Positions 15,428 through 22,790 of a stretch of DNA of 50,112 bases are shown in pieces; the stretch's first letter is position 1; every line of letters begins with the position of its first letter. A program made the position numbers and the translations under genes. The notes beneath the pieces are model-generated. The model was given only the letters and a program-made list of their open reading frames with translations. It was not told the origin of the DNA and made no database searches. This DNA is from DASQHW01 sp038209365 (GTDB taxonomy: Bacteria; Actinomycetota; Acidimicrobiia; IMCC26256; PALSA-610): the NCBI GenBank assembly GCA_038209365.1, contig JBBQXS010000035.1, positions 1 to 50,112 on the forward strand, given 5' to 3'.

Positions 15428-16975
15428 GTGAACGGAGCCCACGCCCTTCTACGCACGCTCGTCGCCAACGGTGTCGATACCTGCTTCACGAATCCGGGTA
15501 CCTCCGAGATGCACTTCGTGGCGGCGCTCGACGACGTGCCGGAGATGCGCGCGGTGCTCGCGCTGTTCGAAGGCGTCGCCACCGGCGCGGCCGACGGATT
15601 CGGACGGATGGCCGATCGGCCGGCTGCCACGCTGCTGCACCTCGGGCCGGGGCTCGGCAACGGTCTCGCGAATCTGCACAATGCTCGGCGCGCCCGTACG
15701 CCCCTCGTCAACATCGTCGGCGACCACGCCACGTACCACCAAGTGTTCGACGCCCCGCTCGCGTCCGACATCGAGAGCGTGGCTCGCAACGTGTCGGCTT
15801 GGATCCGGACTGCGGAAACGCCGGCGGACGTCGGGCGCGCGGCGACCGACGCGATCCTCGCGGCGATGTGGGGCAGGGTCGCGACGCTGATCCTGCCCGC
15901 CGACGCGTCCTGGTCGGAGGGCGCCGAGCCGGGGCCGATCGCCGCCGTGCCCGCGCTCCATCGCGTCCCGACCGAGGCGATCGAGCTGGCTGCGAAGGCG
16001 CTTCGCTCCGGCGAATCGGCCGCGCTGTTGCTCGGTGGAGGCGCGCTGCGCGAACGCGGACTGGTCGCCGCCGGTCGGGTCGCCGCCGCGACCGGCGCCA
16101 AACTCTTGTGCGAGACGTTTCCTGCCCGCTTGGCGCGCGGCGCAGGACTCCCGAGCGTGGAACGGCTCGGCTATCTCGCCGAGTTCGCCATTGCGCAACT
16201 CCAAGGGCTTCGTCATCTCGTGCTGGTCGACGCGCGCGCGCCCGTGTCGTTCTTCGCCTACCCCGACAAGCCGAGCAACCTCGTGCCCGACGGATGCGAA
16301 GTGCATGAGCTCGTCCCCGACGCCTTCGACGCCGAGAGCGCGCTGGAAGAGCTGGCCGACGTGCTCGACGCGCCGGCGCGCGGTGTCGTACGGGCCGCCG
16401 CCGCTCGGCCCGAGCGTCCGACCGGCGCGCTCACGCCGGAGACCCTTGCGCAGGCGATCGGTGCCCTCTTGCCCGAAGGCGCGATCGTGAGCGACGAAGC
16501 GAACACCGCCGGGCTGTTCGTCTCCGGCGCGACCGCCGGCGCCCCGCGCCACGACTGGCTCACCCTCACCGGTGGTGCAATCGGTCAGGGCATGCCCGTT
16601 GCAACCGGCGCCGCCGTCGCGTGTCCCGACCGCCCGGTGCTCAACCTGCAGGCCGACGGCAGCGCGATGTACACGTTGCAGTCCTTGTGGACCCAGGCGC
16701 GCGAGAACCTCGATGTCACGACGATCATCTTCGACAACCGGTCGTATGCGATCTTGAGCCTGGAGCTCGCACGCGTCGGCGCGCGCACCGACGGAAATGC
16801 CGCCGACCTGTTCGACATCTCGCGGCCGCCACTGGATTTCGTCGCGCTCGCCAAGGGAATGGGCGTCGACGGGACGCGCGTCGAGACCGCCGACGACCTG
16901 GTGCGTGCGCTGGAGCGCGCACAGGCCGAGCCGGGCCCGTACCTGATCGACGCGATCCTTCCGTCTCGCCTCTGA
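15428..16975 (+). CDS. Thiamine-diphosphate enzyme, acetolactate synthase/benzoylformate decarboxylase-like
   Basis: This 515-residue ThDP enzyme acts on a 2-keto acid. The N-terminal domain has the ThDP-activating glutamate (LALFEGVATGAADG, E48). The C-terminal domain holds the cofactor-metal motif LNLQADGSAMYTLQSLWT followed by IIFDNRSYAIL; the usual GDG is ADG here. The protein is shorter than IlvB (about 570) and has no small-subunit gene beside it, so a decarboxylase or an IlvX-type role is more likely than branched-chain amino acid synthesis. GTG 15428 follows the oxidase stop by nine bases: the oxidase could make a 2-keto acid that this enzyme uses. That pathway is inference. Confidence 0.88.
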   Translation: MNGAHALLRTLVANGVDTCFTNPGTSEMHFVAALDDVPEMRAVLALFEGVATGAADGFGRMADRPAATLLHLGPGLGNGLANLHNARRARTPLVNIVGDHATYHQVFDAPLASDIESVARNVSAWIRTAETPADVGRAATDAILAAMWGRVATLILPADASWSEGAEPGPIAAVPALHRVPTEAIELAAKALRSGESAALLLGGGALRERGLVAAGRVAAATGAKLLCETFPARLARGAGLPSVERLGYLAEFAIAQLQGLRHLVLVDARAPVSFFAYPDKPSNLVPDGCEVHELVPDAFDAESALEELADVLDAPARGVVRAAAARPERPTGALTPETLAQAIGALLPEGAIVSDEANTAGLFVSGATAGAPRHDWLTLTGGAIGQGMPVATGAAVACPDRPVLNLQADGSAMYTLQSLWTQARENLDVTTIIFDNRSYAILSLELARVGARTDGNAADLFDISRPPLDFVALAKGMGVDGTRVETADDLVRALERAQAEPGPYLIDAILPSRL

Positions 16976-17008
16976 TCCGTCCCAGCCGCTGCTCAAGGGA
17001 GTGCTGCG

Positions 17009-17470
17009 ATGCCGTACCGGTTCAACCACATGGAGCTGACGTTCCCGCGAGGCGCGCTCGATGACGTCACGCGCAAGGAGATCGCCGACTTCTACGGCGA
17101 GATGTTCGGCTGGTCGGGCTTCGATGTGGAGCTGTTCAACCAGCGCAACTTCCTGCTTGCCGGTGAGGACGGCGCCCAGCATTTCATCCTCCTCGCGGAG
17201 GCCGACAAGCACCTCGACTCGCCCGGATGGGACCACCTCGGCGTGTTGTGCGACACGCGTGAAGAGGTCGACGAGCTGCTCGAACGCGCGAAGCGTTGGC
17301 GTGAGAAGGACGACCGCGTCGTGATCACCGAGTTCGACAAAGACCTCGTCCAGGGCCCGGTCACCGTGCACGCCTTCTGCGTCAAGTACCTGCTTCCCAT
17401 CCACTTCGACGTGCAATGCATCGAGCATGACACCGGCAGCGAGCCGGAGAAGCGCTGGCAGTACGTGTAG
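17009..17470 (+). CDS. VOC-family (glyoxalase/dioxygenase-fold) protein
   Basis: This 153-residue protein starts at ATG 17009 behind a good ribosome site (AGGGAG). The pattern FNHMELTFPRGALDDVTRKEI, FYGEMFGWSGF and GWDHLGVLCDTREEVDELLERAK matches VOC metalloenzymes, with possible metal ligands H7 and H76. It ends with HFDVQCIEHDTG. It follows the ThDP gene by 33 bases. Substrate unknown. Confidence 0.8.
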   Translation: MPYRFNHMELTFPRGALDDVTRKEIADFYGEMFGWSGFDVELFNQRNFLLAGEDGAQHFILLAEADKHLDSPGWDHLGVLCDTREEVDELLERAKRWREKDDRVVITEFDKDLVQGPVTVHAFCVKYLLPIHFDVQCIEHDTGSEPEKRWQYV

Positions 17471-17534
17471 TCGTTGTGCTGGGGCTGCACGTGGAGTCGG
17501 TGTGCTGGGTCGGGCGGGGACATCTCCGGTCGCC

Positions 17535-17551
17535 GGCCGGCTTCGCCGGCC
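17535..17551 (+). terminator. Stem-loop after VOC gene
   Basis: GGCCGGC-TTC-GCCGGCC forms a perfect 7-bp stem 64 bases after the VOC stop and before a C-rich run. No T-run is present, so it is a weak intrinsic terminator candidate or a mobile-like intergenic palindrome. Confidence 0.35.
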
Positions 17552-17576
17552 CCCACCCGCCCCCACCCGCCCCCCA

Positions 17577-17654
17577 GGCTCCCTCCGACGCCCCCGCCCG
17601 CCCCAGCGCGTTTGACGCGTGCGGCTCCTTCCGACGCCCCCGCCCGTCCCAGCG
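17577..17654. repeat. 32-bp direct repeat in non-coding spacer
   Basis: Two 32-bp copies (17577-17608 and 17623-17654) differ at two positions and start 46 bp apart. Both begin GGCTCC and end CCCAGCG. They fill most of the 206-bp space between the VOC gene and the convergent queA-like gene, where no ORF is credible. Confidence 0.7.
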
Positions 17655-17676
17655 GCGTCCCGTCAGCGCGTTGTCT

Positions 17677-18699
17677 TCACGGAAGTAGCAGGTTGACGTC
17701 GCCGAATTCGTGCCAGAGGTATTGCTCGTTGGACGCGGCTTCGTATGCCACCTCGAGAATCTCGCGGCCGGCGATCGCCTCGAGCATCTGCAGGTGCGAT
17801 GCCTCGGGTTCGTGCCAACCGGTCAGTAGACCGTCGACCGCGAATGCGCCGCGCTCGGGTGTGACGACCACATCGGTCCAGCCCTCGCCGGCGTGGACGA
17901 CGCCGCGGTGGTCGACCACGGTCTCGAGCGCGCGAACAACGGTCGTCCCGATCGCGATGACGCGACGGCCTGATCGACGCGTCTCGTTGATGCGCGTCGC
18001 GGTAGGCGTGGGCACGCGGTACCACTCCGGGTATGGATGCTCGTTCGCTTCGAGCGACGACACGCCGGTGTGCAAGACGAGCGGCGTCACCCCGACGCCC
18101 TTCGCCACGAGGCGCGTCACGAGCTCGGGCGTGAAGGGTCGCCCGGCGCTCGGCATCTCCGCGCTCCCGGGCAGTCGCGCGTACACGTTCTGGTACGCGT
18201 CGAGCGGCCAGTCGCGGGTCACGTAGCCGTACCGGATCGGGCGTCCGTGGACTGCGAGGTATGTGAGCAGCGGATCCGGCAGGTCGAGGGTCGCGACCCA
18301 GAGCCGCGTGGAGGACTCGAACCGCGTCGCGAGGTGCACGAGGCCGCCGCCGACCAGCTGCAGGGTGCGCCCCGGCGGTTCGTCGAACCAGGGCTCGGTC
18401 GCCCGGCCGTTCGGACGCCTGAGCTCGACCAGCCACACGTCGGCGGGCAAGCGCTGCGAGAGGTGGACGACGAGGGGAGTGCCGTCTTCGCCCAGTGCGT
18501 CGAGGGCCGCGGCGAGCGTGCCCGACGTGTTCACGACGACGAGGTCGCCTTCGTCGAGGAATTGCGGAAGGTCGTGCGCGTGCGCGTGCACGAGACGCAA
18601 ACTCTCGCGGTACGCCACCATCATCCGCACCGCGTCACGGGTAATACCGCGCGCCTCGGGCGGTTCGGTGGCCTCGCGAACGAGTACGTGCGTTTCCAT
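17677..18699 (-). CDS. queA: QueA-like S-adenosylmethionine:tRNA ribosyltransferase-isomerase
   Basis: The core is 340 residues and resembles QueA, which transfers and isomerises the ribosyl part of SAM onto 7-aminomethyl-7-deazaguanine in tRNA (queuosine pathway). Visible are LVVVNTSGTLAAAL, PIRYGYVTRDWPLDAYQNVYA, LHTGVSSLEANEHPYPEWYRV and a C-terminal LLTGWHEPEASHLQMLEAIAG ... NEQYLWHEFGDVNLLLP. No tgt or other queuosine gene is present, so a paralogous role is possible. I chose ATG 18699 (METHV); the frame stays open to ATG 18825, which overlaps the upstream SDR stop and would add 42 residues made of two 19-residue repeats. Confidence 0.8.
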   Translation of the reverse strand: METHVLVREATEPPEARGITRDAVRMMVAYRESLRLVHAHAHDLPQFLDEGDLVVVNTSGTLAAALDALGEDGTPLVVHLSQRLPADVWLVELRRPNGRATEPWFDEPPGRTLQLVGGGLVHLATRFESSTRLWVATLDLPDPLLTYLAVHGRPIRYGYVTRDWPLDAYQNVYARLPGSAEMPSAGRPFTPELVTRLVAKGVGVTPLVLHTGVSSLEANEHPYPEWYRVPTPTATRINETRRSGRRVIAIGTTVVRALETVVDHRGVVHAGEGWTDVVVTPERGAFAVDGLLTGWHEPEASHLQMLEAIAGREILEVAYEAASNEQYLWHEFGDVNLLLP

Positions 18700-18703
18700 A
18701 TCC

Positions 18704-18811
18704 ATGGGTCGACTCCACGCTCCGCTCCCGTCCGGTCGCTTCGCTGTCGTCTCCCTGTCTATGGGTCGACTCCACGCTCCGCTCCCGTCCGGTCGCTTCG
18801 CTGTCGTCTCC
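18704..18811. repeat. Dispersed repeat A, two tandem 57-bp units
   Basis: Cores at 18706-18754 and 18763-18811 are identical over 49 bp (GGGTCGACTCCACGCTCC ... GTCGTCTCC) with a 57-bp period. A third copy, two mismatches different, is at 27080-27128. Since 57 is a multiple of 3, the antisense strand reads in frame into the queA-like gene. Confidence 0.9.
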
Positions 18812-18821
18812 TGTGGGGCGG

Positions 18822-19517
18822 TCATGGTGTGACCACGTGCAAGTCCGACGCGCGATAGCGGCCGCTCGGTGGCCGATCCTGCAACAGGCGTCGCAACGCG
18901 GGGACGACGGTTTCCGGCTCCGGACGATCCGAGATGTCCTCACCGGGAAATGCCTCCTGATGCATCTGTGTACGCATGTCGCCGGGATCGAACGTGTAGA
19001 CGCGGATGTCAGGCTCCTCGGCGCCGAGGATGTTGCCGATCTGGTCGAGCGCCGCCTTCGAAGACCCGTATCCGCCCCAGCCTTCGTAGGGTTCGACGCC
19101 GGCGTCGGAAGTGATGTTCACGATCATGCCGTCGCGGGCGCGTAGCTGTGGCAGCGCGCGCTGCAAGAGCGCGACGGGCGCGACCACATTGACGTCGTAG
19201 ACGTGCGCGAGCACATCGAGTGGATAGTCCGCGATACGGGGCTGCGGCGACGGTCCGAGGACGCTCGCGTTGTTGACGAGGAGATCAACGCCACCCAAGG
19301 AGGCTGCGGCATCGACCAACGACGTGCGGTGCGCCTCATCGGCGACATCACCCGCGAACGCGACAACCTTCGTGACTCGGGCGAGCTCGGCAGCCACCTG
19401 GTCCAGTCGTTCCACGCCGCGGGCATCGATGACGAGCGCCCATTCGGCGGCGGCGAGGTCACGCGCCAGCGCGAGCCCGAGGCCCCGCGACGCGCCGGTG
19501 ATGAGAGCGACCGGCAT
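18822..19517 (-). CDS. Short-chain dehydrogenase/reductase (SDR)
   Basis: This 231-residue NAD(P)-dependent oxidoreductase has the Rossmann motif TGASRGLG (about residues 7-14), NNAS, and the catalytic Ser in NITSD with Tyr and Lys in GYGSSKAAL. I chose ATG 19517 (MPVALITGASRG), which has AAGGAG just upstream. Its stop overlaps the ATG at 18825 of the extended queA frame, so the two genes were probably cotranscribed. Substrate unknown. Confidence 0.9.
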   Translation of the reverse strand: MPVALITGASRGLGLALARDLAAAEWALVIDARGVERLDQVAAELARVTKVVAFAGDVADEAHRTSLVDAAASLGGVDLLVNNASVLGPSPQPRIADYPLDVLAHVYDVNVVAPVALLQRALPQLRARDGMIVNITSDAGVEPYEGWGGYGSSKAALDQIGNILGAEEPDIRVYTFDPGDMRTQMHQEAFPGEDISDRPEPETVVPALRRLLQDRPPSGRYRASDLHVVTP

Positions 19518-19701
19518 GACTGGCTCCTTACGTTCCCGAGATTCTCTTTCCGGAGTATCTCCCGCGCCCGACAATAACGCAAGCAAATACTTTCGTTATT
19601 CCTGATTGACAGGATCAGCCATCTCGCGGCGGGTCGCGCGTAACGTGGGCCACCACAGGGGTGGATCCACAAGGATCGAAATCGAGCGGCCGGAGGCAGG
19701 A

Positions 19702-20469
19702 ATGAAGAAGTTGGCTGGACTGACACGCGCGCGGCGCCGGCAGTGGGCCGTCGCGACCGTGACGGGCACCCTGCTCGTGATCGCGGGGCTGGTCGGGCTT
19801 GCAGTGCCCGCGTTCGCGAATCACGTCGGTGCCATGACCGCGAACTGCAACGAGGTCGTCGTCAGTTTCGTCGACTTCCCCTCGGGCCCCACGCCGGTCC
19901 ACATCGCGATCCAGGTCGGGTCGGTCGGCTCGACATCTGCCAACGTTTCCGTGAGCGACGCCACGCCGCCGAAGCACGTCAACATCTCGAACCTGACGTC
20001 ACAGCTGCAGGGGCAGACCGCGAACGTCGTCGTCGACGTGACCTGGTTCCTCGACATCAACCACCACGAGCACGGGTCGTTCCCCGTGACGTGCGGCACC
20101 CACCCGACATCCACGACGGCGAGTCCCGCCACGACCGCGCAGACGACGTCCACGTCGACGTCGACGTCGACGTCGACGTCGACCACCGTGCCGGTCACGG
20201 TGACGACCGGCGGAGGGCCGGGTTCGACCTCGACCAGTGTGCCGAGCCCGACGGTGAGCGTGTCCGGAGAGACGACGAGCACCAGCATCGCGACGAGTCC
20301 GGTCACGGCCTCCCTCCCCTCGGGAACGAGCGCGGTCGAAGCCGCGGGCCAGTCGTTGCCTTTCACCGGGGGCGCGAGCCTGCCGTTGTTGGTGATCGGC
20401 TTCGCACTGCTCATCGGCGGCGCGGCGGCGGTCCTTGCTCCGCGGCGTCGTCGCTCCTCGGAGTCATAG
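19702..20469 (+). CDS. LPFTG surface protein with Thr/Ser stalk
   Basis: This 255-residue protein has a signal peptide (basic start, hydrophobic residues about 17-38, cleavage near AFANH). A beta-rich extracellular domain of about 100 residues with two cysteines (in TANCNEV and PVTCGT) follows, then a Thr/Ser-rich stalk. A sortase signal LPFTG precedes a hydrophobic segment and a basic RRRR tail. It is probably anchored to peptidoglycan. The stalk contains an in-frame hexanucleotide array (20152-20181). ATG 19702 has GGAGG upstream. No sortase gene is in the window. Confidence 0.85.
   Translation: MKKLAGLTRARRRQWAVATVTGTLLVIAGLVGLAVPAFANHVGAMTANCNEVVVSFVDFPSGPTPVHIAIQVGSVGSTSANVSVSDATPPKHVNISNLTSQLQGQTANVVVDVTWFLDINHHEHGSFPVTCGTHPTSTTASPATTAQTTSTSTSTSTSTSTTVPVTVTTGGGPGSTSTSVPSPTVSVSGETTSTSIATSPVTASLPSGTSAVEAAGQSLPFTGGASLPLLVIGFALLIGGAAAVLAPRRRRSSES
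20152..20181 (+). repeat. Hexanucleotide microsatellite (ACGTCG)5
   Basis: Five perfect ACGTCG units encode alternating Thr and Ser in the stalk of the LPFTG protein. Unit gain or loss keeps the frame and would change stalk length only. Confidence 0.9.
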
Positions 20470-21523
20470 ACAAGACACGACCATTCGCTACGACGCGATC
20501 GTCGTCGGCGGGGGATTAGTCGGTACCACCACGGCCTACGAGCTGGGCCGTGGTGGTGCGCACACCCTGCTCATCGATCGCCATGACAAGGGACGCGCGA
20601 CGGATGCGGGCGCAGGCATCTTGTCGCCCGAGACTTCGAAACGTGACGACCCGTCGTGGACGGAGCTCGTACGTGCCGCGGGCCGGCACTACGACGACCT
20701 GATCCCCCGGTTGCGCGGCGACGCGGGCTGGGCGCGCTGCGGCATCTTGCAGCTCGCGACCCGCGAGAGCGACGTTCCCGCATGGGAGTGGGTTGCGGAA
20801 CGCGCACGCGGCGCGCGCGAGATCAGTCCGGCCGAAGCGGCAGCGATGGTGCCGGTGCTCGGCAGCGTCGTGCGCGCGTTGCATCATCCGCATGCCGCGC
20901 GCGTGGACGGGAGGTTGTTGTGCGCCGCGGTTCGACGCGCTGCCGAGGAATGCGGCGTCGAAGTGCGGGACGCGAGCGTCGAAGACGTGCGCGAGCTCAA
21001 CGCGCGGGCAATCGTGATCGCGGGCGGCGCATGGACGCCACGCGTCGCCGAACAAATCGGCGTTGCGCTGCCGGTCGCTCCGCTGCGCGGTCAGATCATC
21101 CATCTCGACGTGGATCACGACACGGCGACCTGGCCGATCGTGCAGCCGGTGTTCGGCTACTACCTCGTGCCGTGGGCGGACGCCCGGGTTGCCGTCGGCG
21201 CGACCGTCGAGGACGCCGGTTACGCCGCCGAGGTCACCGCCGGCGGCGTGCACGAGGTGCTGCGGGAAACCTTGCGCGTCATGCCCGGTCTCGCGAGCGC
21301 GCGGCTGCGCGAGGTGCGGGTGGGGTTGCGGCCGATGAGCGCCGACGACATGCCGATCCTCGGCGCGCTGGCGGGTGCGCCGAACGTGTACGTCGCGACC
21401 GGCCACGGCGCCAATGGCCTGCTGCTCGGGCCACTCTCGGGAAAGCTCGTCGCCGACGTCGTGTTGGGCCGGGAGCCCGAGCTCGACCTCACGCCGTTCT
21501 CCGCGAGCAGGTTCGCCCGTTAG
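20435..21523 (+). CDS. FAD-dependent amino-acid oxidase, ThiO/DAO family
   Basis: This protein of about 350-362 residues has an N-terminal dinucleotide motif YDAIVVGGGLVGTTTAYEL and LIDR, a mid-domain IVIAGGAWTPRVAE, substrate-domain LPVAPLRGQIIHLD and C-terminal VRVGLRPMSADDMPILG ... VYVATGHGANGLLLGPLSGKLVAD. That matches glycine oxidase/ThiO and D-amino-acid oxidases, which oxidise amines to imines with release of H2O2. The start is odd: there is no ATG or GTG before the Rossmann motif. The choices are TTG 20435, inside the upstream gene, or ATT 20483. No other thiamine gene is adjacent, so an amine-oxidase role is as likely as thiazole synthesis. Confidence 0.85.
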   Translation: MLRGVVAPRSHRQDTTIRYDAIVVGGGLVGTTTAYELGRGGAHTLLIDRHDKGRATDAGAGILSPETSKRDDPSWTELVRAAGRHYDDLIPRLRGDAGWARCGILQLATRESDVPAWEWVAERARGAREISPAEAAAMVPVLGSVVRALHHPHAARVDGRLLCAAVRRAAEECGVEVRDASVEDVRELNARAIVIAGGAWTPRVAEQIGVALPVAPLRGQIIHLDVDHDTATWPIVQPVFGYYLVPWADARVAVGATVEDAGYAAEVTAGGVHEVLRETLRVMPGLASARLREVRVGLRPMSADDMPILGALAGAPNVYVATGHGANGLLLGPLSGKLVADVVLGREPELDLTPFSASRFAR

Positions 21524-21541
21524 CCCTCCAGCTTCCGCGCG

Positions 21542-22750
21542 TCAGCGCTCCAGCTTCAACGCACGGTCGGCGATGATGTTCTTCTGCACCTCGGTGGGGC
21601 CCGCGCCGATCGTCGTGTAGCGCTGCCACACGTAATTGCGGGCCCACATGCCACCGTCGATCGCGCCGGGCGCTCCCTTGAGCAGCGCTGCTGTAGGGCC
21701 GAGGACGTCGAGCGCGAGCTCGGCGAGCCAAAGCGAGATGTAGCCCCACTGCAACTTCGCGAGCGGTACTTCGGGCCAGCCCTTCTCGCCCTTCAGCACC
21801 TTCGAGAGGGCCCGTGCGATCAGCAGACGGGTTGCTTCGATCTGGATGTGCAGCTTCGCGACGCGCTCGCGGATCGCCGGATCACGCAACGCATCGGGGT
21901 TCTCGGCTTTCGCCGTCTGGAGCAGCGTGCGCAGGTCTTGCGCCATCGAGATCGCCTGACCCGCGCTGCCGACGCGCTCCTGGCCGAGCGCGCCCATCGA
22001 CACCAACCAGCCGTTGCCCTCGTCGCCGAGCCGGTCGCCGACGGGCAGCTTCGCCTCGGTGAAGAACACCTCGCAGAACAGGGAGTCGCCGGTGATCTCA
22101 CGGATCGGCCGGATGTCGATGCCCGGCAGCTCCATGTCGACGATGAAGGTCGTGATGCCTTCGTGCTTGCGCCCGCGTGAGATCGCCGTCGGGTCGGTGC
22201 GCATGAGGAACAGGCCCCACTTCGCGATCTGTGCGCTGGAGATCCAGATCTTCTGGCCGTTGACGACGTAGTGCGTGCCGCCCTCGCTGAGGATCGCGGT
22301 CGTGCGCAGGTTCGCCATGTCCGAACCGGCTTGCGGTTCGGAGAAACCCTGGCACCAGTGCTCGCTTGCGTCGAGGATGCCCGGGAGCCATCGAGCCTTT
22401 TGCTCGTCGGTGCCCCACGAGATGATCGACGGCCCGATCTGCACGATGCCGTTGGCGTTGAAGATGCCCGGCGCGCGGTACTTCGCCATCACCTGCGTGT
22501 AGATGACTTGCTGGGACGTCGTGGCGGCGCGGCCGCCCCATTCCTCGGGCCACAGGATCGCGGCCCACCGCCCCTCGTTGAGCTTGTTCTGCCAGGCCTT
22601 GCGCTTGTCCATGACGCCCATGACCCCACGCGACGCGTCGAGGTCCTCGTTGTCGGACCACAGCTCGATGAAGGCCGGCATCTCCTTGTCGAGAAAGGCC
22701 TCGAGCTCTTCCTTGAAGGCAACGTCTTCGGCCGACCAGGCAAAATCCAC
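21542..22750 (-). CDS. Acyl-CoA dehydrogenase (first of divergent pair)
   Basis: This 402-residue FAD enzyme introduces an alpha-beta double bond in acyl-CoA. Signatures are CQGFSEPQAGSDMANLRTTA (substrate/FAD loop), GQKIWISSAQIA, and C-terminal IGAGPTEVQKNIIA (FAD-binding GxTExQ type). The sequence, with an N-terminal EELEAFLDKEMPAF and full-length domains, is like mycobacterial FadE17/FadE26-type subunits that form heterotetramers with a second subunit. GTG 22750 lies seven bases from a TAACGT -10 box on its strand. The gene faces the second dehydrogenase across 40 bases, suggesting the two form one enzyme. Confidence 0.92.
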   Translation of the reverse strand: MDFAWSAEDVAFKEELEAFLDKEMPAFIELWSDNEDLDASRGVMGVMDKRKAWQNKLNEGRWAAILWPEEWGGRAATTSQQVIYTQVMAKYRAPGIFNANGIVQIGPSIISWGTDEQKARWLPGILDASEHWCQGFSEPQAGSDMANLRTTAILSEGGTHYVVNGQKIWISSAQIAKWGLFLMRTDPTAISRGRKHEGITTFIVDMELPGIDIRPIREITGDSLFCEVFFTEAKLPVGDRLGDEGNGWLVSMGALGQERVGSAGQAISMAQDLRTLLQTAKAENPDALRDPAIRERVAKLHIQIEATRLLIARALSKVLKGEKGWPEVPLAKLQWGYISLWLAELALDVLGPTAALLKGAPGAIDGGMWARNYVWQRYTTIGAGPTEVQKNIIADRALKLER

Positions 22751-22755
22751 GCAGC

Positions 22756-22786
22756 TGACGTTAGCGTCAGGTCGGCGATAACGTCA
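22756..22786. promoter_or_regulatory. Symmetric bidirectional promoter of the two acyl-CoA dehydrogenase genes
   Basis: TGACGTTA (22756-22763) and TAACGTCA (22779-22786) are exact 8-bp inverted arms with a 15-bp spacer. Rightward: -35-like CTGACG 22755-22760, 18 bp, -10 TAACGT 22779-22784, six bases, GTG 22791. Leftward: GTGACG (from 22787), 18 bp, TAACGT (from 22763), seven bases, GTG 22750. Each -10 overlaps the opposite -35, so RNA polymerase could occupy one direction at a time. A second, 6-bp-arm palindrome CTGACG-TTAG-CGTCAG is at 22755-22770. Confidence 0.6.
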
Positions 22787-22790
22787 CCAC

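Noticed and set aside
15449..17566. Long minus-strand open frame opposite the ThDP enzyme and VOC genes
   Set aside because: It is a GC-driven shadow, with a composition of charged and arginine-rich residues and no known domain; the plus-strand genes have clear motifs.
18704..18811. Repeat A as a coding feature of QueA in general
   Set aside because: QueA proteins normally begin near METHV-like sequence, and the same repeat occurs at 27080-27128 outside any gene, so I treat the translated part as secondary.
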